A stretch of 64,000 bases of DNA, from IMG/VR virus record IMGVR_UViG_3300037264_002561, positions 1 through 64,000 of that record; one strand, given 5' to 3'. The DNA is from a virus. Below the pieces are notes generated by a model. That model searched no databases. It was not told the origin of the DNA and saw nothing but the letters and a program-made list of their open reading frames with translations. Positions 60,652-64,000 of the stretch are shown one piece after another. The position numbers and the translations under genes were made by a program. Position 1 is the first letter of the stretch; each line of letters opens with the position of its first letter.

Positions 60652-61902
60652 TCAGCCCAGAGAGGGGATGTCGTCCAACCCCTCGAGCTCTCCTCCCTTG
60701 GTGGAGACAGCGAAGGCGTCGAGATCACTCTCTTCGGCCCCCTCTTCTACCACCACTTCCTCACCCTCGGTCGGGGTATCGAGAGGGCTGCTCCCCTCGA
60801 CGGCCGCCGCCTCTTCCTTGACTCCCAGCACCTCGTCAAGGGCCCGATGGAGGTGCTCCTGCTTGAAGCGCTCGTAGGAGAGGTCATCCTTCTTCTCGTT
60901 GCCCGGCTGCTTGCGCCAGTCAAGGAGCGAAGGAAGGCTGTCGGTCCCACGCGGCGAGACCTCGAGCATGAGGTTCGGGTAGGCCGCGATGATGACCAGG
61001 GTCTCTTCCTTGGTGAGAGGAGACGCGGTCTCGTTCGCCCACTTCCAGGACTGGATCTTCCCCTTTCCCGAGACGTGGCATTCGAGCGAGAAGCCGGTCT
61101 TGGGATGGAAGGGGGAACCCAACCGCAGGGGGCACTGGCGGATGTACTCCGGCCGCGTGCTCTTCCGACCGATCTTCTGGTCGAAGGCCATCTGAGTCAT
61201 AGCCTTCGCGTTGACGAGGTTGAGGTAGCTCTCGGCCCAGTAGTCCTTGAACTCCACGATCCCGATCGGGTCGACCCAGACCTTCGCCTGATCCGGAGGA
61301 ACTCGGCAGTAGCCGCGGGGGTTGACTCCCTCGATCGCCTTCTCCGGGTTCATTCCGATCGCCATCTTCCCCTTCTCCTTCTCGTCCCCCGAGGCGACGG
61401 GGCCGATGTGCTTCACGGCCACGAAGAAGTGGAAGAGGGTCCTCTTGATCGAGCTGTAGTACATCCGGAGCGACTTGGCCCGGATGACGTCCTTCTGGCT
61501 TCCGGTGCTTTTGGCGACGGCTTCGGCCTCCCGGAGCTCCTCCGAGACCTCCTTGGCCCGCACGCAGACCGGGCAGTTGTCGTCGTCCTTCTTGGCGTTC
61601 AGGCAGACGACCGACTCCGTCCCCGGCTTGATGCGAGGGAAGAGCCTCCGCTTCGTGCCAGGCTTGAGCTTGTCGAGGCCCTTGTGACAGGGGACGATGT
61701 AGGTCGCCCGGGTCTGCCCATAGGCGTTGTTGGGAAGGAAGACGGGCCGAAGGTGGGTCTTGCGTTCGTTCTCGTTCTTCCCTGGGCTCAGGTAGAAGGT
61801 GCGGCTGAAACGCCCGACACCCTCTTCTTCCAGGCGTTCGACTTCGCGGTCGGCGAGTTCCTGGATGTCGTAGATCGAGTCATCGTTCACGTGCTTCGTC
61901 AT
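60652..61902 (-). CDS. Single-stranded DNA-binding protein, T4 gp32-like
   Basis: 416 residues, ATG 61902. Zinc site: H73 with C100-x9-C110-x2-C113, the same Cys spacing as T4 gp32 (C77, C87, C90). HLRPVFLPNN and RATYIVPC fit the gp32 core; the C-terminal ~50 residues are strongly acidic as in gp32. It coats ssDNA and recruits the helicase, RecA and others. Larger than gp32 (301 aa), with extra central sequence. Confidence 0.72.
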   Translation of the reverse strand: MTKHVNDDSIYDIQELADREVERLEEEGVGRFSRTFYLSPGKNENERKTHLRPVFLPNNAYGQTRATYIVPCHKGLDKLKPGTKRRLFPRIKPGTESVVCLNAKKDDDNCPVCVRAKEVSEELREAEAVAKSTGSQKDVIRAKSLRMYYSSIKRTLFHFFVAVKHIGPVASGDEKEKGKMAIGMNPEKAIEGVNPRGYCRVPPDQAKVWVDPIGIVEFKDYWAESYLNLVNAKAMTQMAFDQKIGRKSTRPEYIRQCPLRLGSPFHPKTGFSLECHVSGKGKIQSWKWANETASPLTKEETLVIIAAYPNLMLEVSPRGTDSLPSLLDWRKQPGNEKKDDLSYERFKQEHLHRALDEVLGVKEEAAAVEGSSPLDTPTEGEEVVVEEGAEESDLDAFAVSTKGGELEGLDDIPSLG

Positions 61903-61930
61903 CGAAAAGTCCTCTCAGAGTCCCGTTCGC

Positions 61931-63967
61931 TCAACCAAGAGCGTTCGGGTCAATTCCATCGAAGAAGTCGTCAGTGGTGCTTTCGGAGTCGGTAGAGGCT
62001 TCTTGGGTACTGCCAGTTGGCTCGTCGGCGCCGTTGGCTTCGTAGTTCGGTTCTCCATCAACAGGGGTCTTGCTCTTCACCTCCTCGAAGGGATCCCCGA
62101 CATCGAAGGTGGCGAAACCATCCTCGATGTCATCGTTCTTCTTGCAGTTGTGTTCCTTGCGGGAGACCTCGTAGATCTTCCCGTCGAGAGTGTAGGCCTC
62201 GCCCTTGCAGAGGGGACAGGGCCCCCGGAGAGGCTTCTCGTTCAAGAGCCACGGGAAGAGCTTGGCCGTCTCCGGGTCGTAGCCGAGCTTCTTGGCGAGC
62301 TCGTCGTCCATCGGGGTCGGTTCCTCCACGATCTTCGGAGGAGACTTCGGTGGAGCCTTGGGAGGAAGCTCCGCCACCTTAGCCGGTGGTTTGGCGGCGG
62401 CCGGCTTGCTCGGAGGAGTCTTCGCCCCCTCCCCCAGACCTTCGACGTACGAGTGCTCCATCCCATCCTTCGCCCCGGGGGTGAGTTGGTCGAGCTCGTC
62501 CTGGGTCGTGGCCGTGATGTTCCCCATCGGATCGTTCTTGTGGAGGTTCATCATCAAGAAGGCCTTGCGGCTGTGGCCGTCGACCGCGACCTTCTCGATC
62601 ATCATGGCCCAGTAGCGCAGCCGATTGATGGCCCGGCTGTAGGACAACCAGAGGGGGTTGGCCTTGATCTGGTCCTTGATCGACGAGCGATCCGGAGCGA
62701 GGGGCTTCTCGTTCGCCTTGCTCTTGTAGCCCTGGAGATCCTTCTCGTACTGCTCGCGCGCCAGGCGATAGTTCTCGTGGACCTGGGACGCGAGCCATGC
62801 CTCGAACGAGGTCTCAGCCTCCGAGAGGGCGTACTGAAGCGCGGCATGGGCCGTCTGCACGTGGTAGTGGTCGGTCTGGATCCTCTCGGCCTGGTACTTG
62901 GGATCGTGCCCCACCGGGAGACCGATGATGCTCTTGAGATCCTTGAGGACGGTCAGGGCCGCCTGAAGATCGAAGTTCACCGGCAGCCCGATCAGTTCGG
63001 CCAGGCCGAGGTTGTCCACCAAGCCCAGGAACGCCTCCTTGAGCCCAGGAGTTTCCTTTGGTTTCACGGTCTCGAGGGCCGTGCTCTTCTCCACCTTGGG
63101 CTTGGCAGCCTCATTTGGTGGGGTTGCGGAGGCGGCGGAAGTCTCCTTGACCGGAACTTTGGTCTCTGGAGCCTTGACCTCGGGGGTCTTGGGAGGATCT
63201 GGAGGCGTCAGAGGAACAGCGGGCTTGCTGGGAGGAGGAGTGGCTTCCGTCTTGTTGGACTTGAGCAACTTCTCGGCCCTTTCGAGAGTCTCGAAGACTC
63301 CAAGTGCTTTCCAGTCCACGCCCTTGAACGTGGGGTCCTTGCTATCCTTGGCGAGTTGGTAGGACTGGGCCAAGAACACATCCACCATCGCCAGGTCGAT
63401 CTCGCTCTTCTTGATGCGGATGTCGACGCCCCAGTTGAAGTCCGGCTCGATCTTGGAAGCCGCGACGATCAGCGACTTCCAATCGAACTTGACTTCGGTC
63501 TCGTTGAGGCCTCCTACCGCTTCGGTCCCCAGTTGGAAGAGTCGCCCAGCCGGAGGGAGATCTCGATCGGGCCAAAGGACGGTGACGACGACGTGGTCGC
63601 CGGCCCCCTTCCAACTCTCGATCCGAGGGGGGCTGAGGATGACTCCGCGCGTGTGGCGCTGGGGATCCGACATGCTCTTCACGAAGGTCCCGACAGGCCA
63701 CTTGGCAGCATAGGATTCGGCCTGAGCCTTGAGATCGACCGGCTTTTCCTTCTTGGCCTTTCCGACGGCGGCCATGGTGCGGCGGTGAACCGAGACTTCC
63801 TTGGTGGCGTCGTTGATCCCCGCGTAGCGGCACTCGGAGACCGGGACCCGAGATGGGAGGATCGGTGGTTCGGTCCTGGGGATGTCCCACTCGACTTCGA
63901 TGACACCTTCGTAGGACGTCGCGTCGGATCCGGAGATCCGGACCGAGTCGACTTGGTGGCCCTTCAC
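61931..63967 (-). CDS. Large Pro-rich hypothetical protein (may continue past the window)
   Basis: 678 residues from GTG 63967; the frame stays open to the window edge without another start, so the gene may begin outside. N-terminal beta-rich part, a Pro/Lys/Ala-rich linker at ~240-315, a helical middle (QTDHYHVQTAHAALQYALSE) and a C-terminal zinc-like pair (CPLC at ~588 and NC about 25 residues later). Possibly a replication or nucleoprotein component. Not recognised. Confidence 0.5.
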   Translation of the reverse strand: MKGHQVDSVRISGSDATSYEGVIEVEWDIPRTEPPILPSRVPVSECRYAGINDATKEVSVHRRTMAAVGKAKKEKPVDLKAQAESYAAKWPVGTFVKSMSDPQRHTRGVILSPPRIESWKGAGDHVVVTVLWPDRDLPPAGRLFQLGTEAVGGLNETEVKFDWKSLIVAASKIEPDFNWGVDIRIKKSEIDLAMVDVFLAQSYQLAKDSKDPTFKGVDWKALGVFETLERAEKLLKSNKTEATPPPSKPAVPLTPPDPPKTPEVKAPETKVPVKETSAASATPPNEAAKPKVEKSTALETVKPKETPGLKEAFLGLVDNLGLAELIGLPVNFDLQAALTVLKDLKSIIGLPVGHDPKYQAERIQTDHYHVQTAHAALQYALSEAETSFEAWLASQVHENYRLAREQYEKDLQGYKSKANEKPLAPDRSSIKDQIKANPLWLSYSRAINRLRYWAMMIEKVAVDGHSRKAFLMMNLHKNDPMGNITATTQDELDQLTPGAKDGMEHSYVEGLGEGAKTPPSKPAAAKPPAKVAELPPKAPPKSPPKIVEEPTPMDDELAKKLGYDPETAKLFPWLLNEKPLRGPCPLCKGEAYTLDGKIYEVSRKEHNCKKNDDIEDGFATFDVGDPFEEVKSKTPVDGEPNYEANGADEPTGSTQEASTDSESTTDDFFDGIDPNALG

Positions 63968-64000
63968 GGCTCCAGTCTCACCGGCCTGGGGTCCCTTTTC

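Noticed and set aside
60643-61995. 450-codon plus-strand frame
   Set aside because: Antisense to the gp32-like gene, which has the zinc-site spacing and acidic tail of the family.

Overview
The window is 64 kb of a high-GC, tailed, contractile-tail bacteriophage (a myovirus). No host gene, tRNA, rRNA, CRISPR array or insertion sequence was seen. Strong GGAGG-type ribosome sites, Sec signal peptides, a lipobox protein and an M15 peptidase-type endolysin suggest a bacterial host with a cell envelope, probably Gram-negative. I cannot name the host or a close relative. Both window edges appear to cut genes, and the terminase, DNA polymerase and integrase/repressor genes are not in this piece.

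There are two transcription blocks that converge at about 48.02 kb. The plus-strand block (1-48.0 kb) holds the virion and lysis genes in the usual order: portal; small Cys-rich proteins; a multidomain prohead protease/scaffold that also carries a 2H phosphoesterase domain; major capsid protein; neck and completion proteins (8.6-13.8 kb); tail sheath and tube (13.9-17.1 kb); tail assembly chaperone with a probable -1 frameshift product; tape measure (18.3-20.7 kb); hub, spike and wedge proteins (20.7-30.5 kb); fibre attachment; endolysin and a small alpha-helical protein that may be an Acb2/Tad1-type nucleotide sponge (32.2-32.9 kb). Next comes an unusual run of proteins with Sec signal peptides or a lipobox (33.8-42.5 kb), including fibre-like and glycine-rich adhesin-like proteins. 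The block ends with three tandem paralogous virion-like proteins (43.2-45.8 kb), an IPT/TIG-domain protein and a membrane/coiled-coil protein.

The minus-strand block (64.0-48.0 kb, read right to left) is replication and recombination: a large Pro-rich zinc-binding protein, T4 gp32-like ssDNA-binding protein, RecA, the Walker A half of an SbcC/Rad50-like protein, DnaB-type helicase, a HIRAN-like protein, a PD-(D/E)XK-like nuclease, SbcD/Mre11-like nuclease, dNMP kinase, the Walker B half of the SbcC/Rad50 protein, a MazG-like pyrophosphohydrolase and a CHC2/Toprim primase. Most genes overlap by 1-4 bases, so these are long polycistronic units.

The most notable structure outside the genes is a dispersed perfect palindrome, CGTAATCNGATTACG. 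It occurs six times exactly and about three more times as variants. It sits mostly at gene or transcription-unit boundaries and several times supplies the TAA stop codon of the flanking gene, once for both of two convergent genes. Other signals are a 14-bp hairpin variant between tail tube and chaperone, several terminator-like hairpins, and a shared AGCACTATAGG element (minus strand CCTATAGTGCT) upstream of recA and of a second minus-strand gene. An ~84-residue module recurs in the capsid-region protein, the tail sheath (duplicated there at DNA level) and the baseplate J-like protein.
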